Part shown: positions 63,270 to 64,000 of the stretch, in pieces | Position numbering within the stretch: the stretch's first letter is position 1 | How the letters are laid out: each line of letters starts with the position of its first letter | Origin: Geodermatophilus dictyosporus | GTDB lineage: Bacteria; Actinomycetota; Actinomycetes; Mycobacteriales; Geodermatophilaceae | NCBI RefSeq assembly: GCF_900115505.1 | Contig: NZ_FOWQ01000002.1 | Span: 387,145 to 451,144 of the forward strand | DNA length: 64,000 bases | Direction of reading: 5' to 3' | The notes under the pieces: generated by a model | Told to the model about the DNA's origin: nothing | The model's database searches: none | The model's input: only the letters and a program-made list of their open reading frames with translations | Made by a program: the position numbers and the translations under genes

Positions 63270-64000
63270 GTGGCCAGGCCCAGCATCGTCCCCATCGCCC
63301 TCACCCTCGACGACCGCACCGGCTACACCCTGTGGGCGCCGCCGTGGGAGGAGGACGGCGAGGAGTGGCAGGCCTTCCTCGGCACCTCCGAGACCGACAC
63401 CGCCACCGTCCACCTGTTCCCCACCCCGGCAGCGCTGGCCGCGTTCTGCCGCACCAGCACCGACCACGACCTCGCCGACCACCCGGTCTGGCCGGTGGTC
63501 ACCGGCCTGGGCGCGGAGGACCTGACCCCCGACGACGACCACCGCTACGACCTCGACGGTGTCTACGACATCGCCGCGGAGAACCCCGACCGGTGGGCCG
63601 TCGAGGAGCTCTCGGCGACCATCGACATCGTCAGCCGGCTGGCCGAGTGCCTGGACACCGCCGGCGACGACGCGGACGACGAGCCGGTGACCCGCCGGCG
63701 CGCCGCCTCCGCGTCCTCCGACGACACCGAGGACGACACCGAGGACGACACCGAGGACGACACCGAGGACGACGACGCCACCGCGGACGACGAGGACGAG
63801 ACCGAGTTCCCGGCGCTGGCCGAGCTGGTCGCCCGCCCGGAGATCGGCTCGCTCGGCCTGGGCGTGGAGGCCTTCGTCGGCCGCTCCGGTGAGGACGCCT
63901 GGGTCGGCGTCGGCGGGGCCCTCGACGAGCTGTGGGAGGACGTCGTCGAGGAGCTGTCGGCCCACCTCGACTGGACCGGCGCCGGCACCACGACCCTGGA
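63270..64000 (+). CDS. acidic hypothetical protein (C-terminus beyond window)
   Basis: About 243 codons are visible. It begins VARPSIVPIALTLDDRTGYT, then LWAPPWEEDGEEWQAFLG, a conserved actinobacterial start whose family has no known role. Residues 1-135 look globular; 135-190 is a very acidic linker with four perfect DDTE repeats; a second globular part begins EFPALAELVARPEIGSLGLG and runs off the edge. No signal peptide. An ATG three codons earlier is an alternative start. It lies 42 bp after the ALDH-like gene, in the same direction. Confidence 0.7.
   Translation, partial: MARPSIVPIALTLDDRTGYTLWAPPWEEDGEEWQAFLGTSETDTATVHLFPTPAALAAFCRTSTDHDLADHPVWPVVTGLGAEDLTPDDDHRYDLDGVYDIAAENPDRWAVEELSATIDIVSRLAECLDTAGDDADDEPVTRRRAASASSDDTEDDTEDDTEDDTEDDDATADDEDETEFPALAELVARPEIGSLGLGVEAFVGRSGEDAWVGVGGALDELWEDVVEELSAHLDWTGAGTTTL
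63720..63767 (+). repeat. 12-bp tandem repeat encoding (DDTE)4
   Basis: Four perfect copies of GACGACACCGAG, in frame inside the acidic hypothetical gene. Copy number is probably variable among strains. Confidence 0.85.

Overview
The window is very GC-rich, densely packed actinobacterial DNA: overlapping GTGA/ATGA gene junctions, GTG starts, and an EmbC-like arabinosyltransferase, LytR-CpsA-Psr, LGFP-repeat and AccE-type proteins. The gene content and the 56-bp palindromes beside a DUF559 gene fit a Geodermatophilaceae-like organism (Blastococcus, Geodermatophilus, Modestobacter), but that is an inference; Pseudonocardiales are the main alternative. No rRNA, tRNA, CRISPR array, insertion sequence or prophage was seen.

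Layout. 1-4037: end of a surface LGFP-repeat protein, a small secreted protein, and dTDP-rhamnose genes rfbD/rfbB. 4220-9008: LCP wall-polymer ligase, TIGR03089 protein, a 3-oxoacid CoA-transferase pair and a DUF1028 protein. 9058-15667: an envelope operon of GT-C arabinosyltransferase, GT2, GtrA, FAD enzyme and SGNH lipoprotein. 16100-16696: a decayed LuxR regulator. 16775-20291: acyl-CoA dehydrogenase, purE, purK and a second GtrA. 20302-27828: a LicD-methyltransferase fusion with a coiled-coil partner, sbcCD and an acyltransferase. 27969-36278: PH protein, birA, and the accD-accE-maf and accA carboxylase genes, interrupted by an SGNH acyltransferase. 36317-40878: two paralogous secreted metzincin proteases. 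40962-53251: quinone reductase LpdA, gamma-glutamylcyclotransferase, a DUF559 gene between palindromes, the methylmalonyl-CoA mutase operon, an M20 amidohydrolase, a glutamate-cysteine ligase-like enzyme and an M16-like/PH-like fusion. 53707-63227: nucleoside and sugar salvage (PNP, phosphosugar mutase, upp, deoC, two ALDH-type genes) with an epimerase, a HAD protein, a DUF805 protein and an oxidoreductase. The window ends inside an acidic hypothetical protein.

The genes rmlD-LCP-TIGR03089, fadE-purE-purK-gtrA, PH-birA-accD-accE-maf-accA, lpdA and deoD-pmm-upp follow the order I recall for M. tuberculosis Rv3266c-Rv3309c. The window therefore looks like a conserved chromosomal backbone with lineage-specific inserts, mostly envelope, surface-protease and repair genes. 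AccA/AccD/AccE plus MutA/MutB/MeaB can carry propionyl-CoA to succinyl-CoA, with BirA charging AccA.

The most interesting signals are: (i) a 19-bp divergent birA/accD spacer in which one TACGCTA heptamer reads as a -10 box on both strands, at leaderless distance from both start codons; (ii) similar TANNNT boxes 6-9 nt before many first genes; (iii) two 56-bp palindromes around a DUF559 nuclease-like gene, one of which supplies its stop codon; (iv) the LicD-methyltransferase fusion; (v) the Emb-GT2-GtrA-FAD-SGNH operon; (vi) the M16-like/PH-like fusion with a decayed partial copy beside it.
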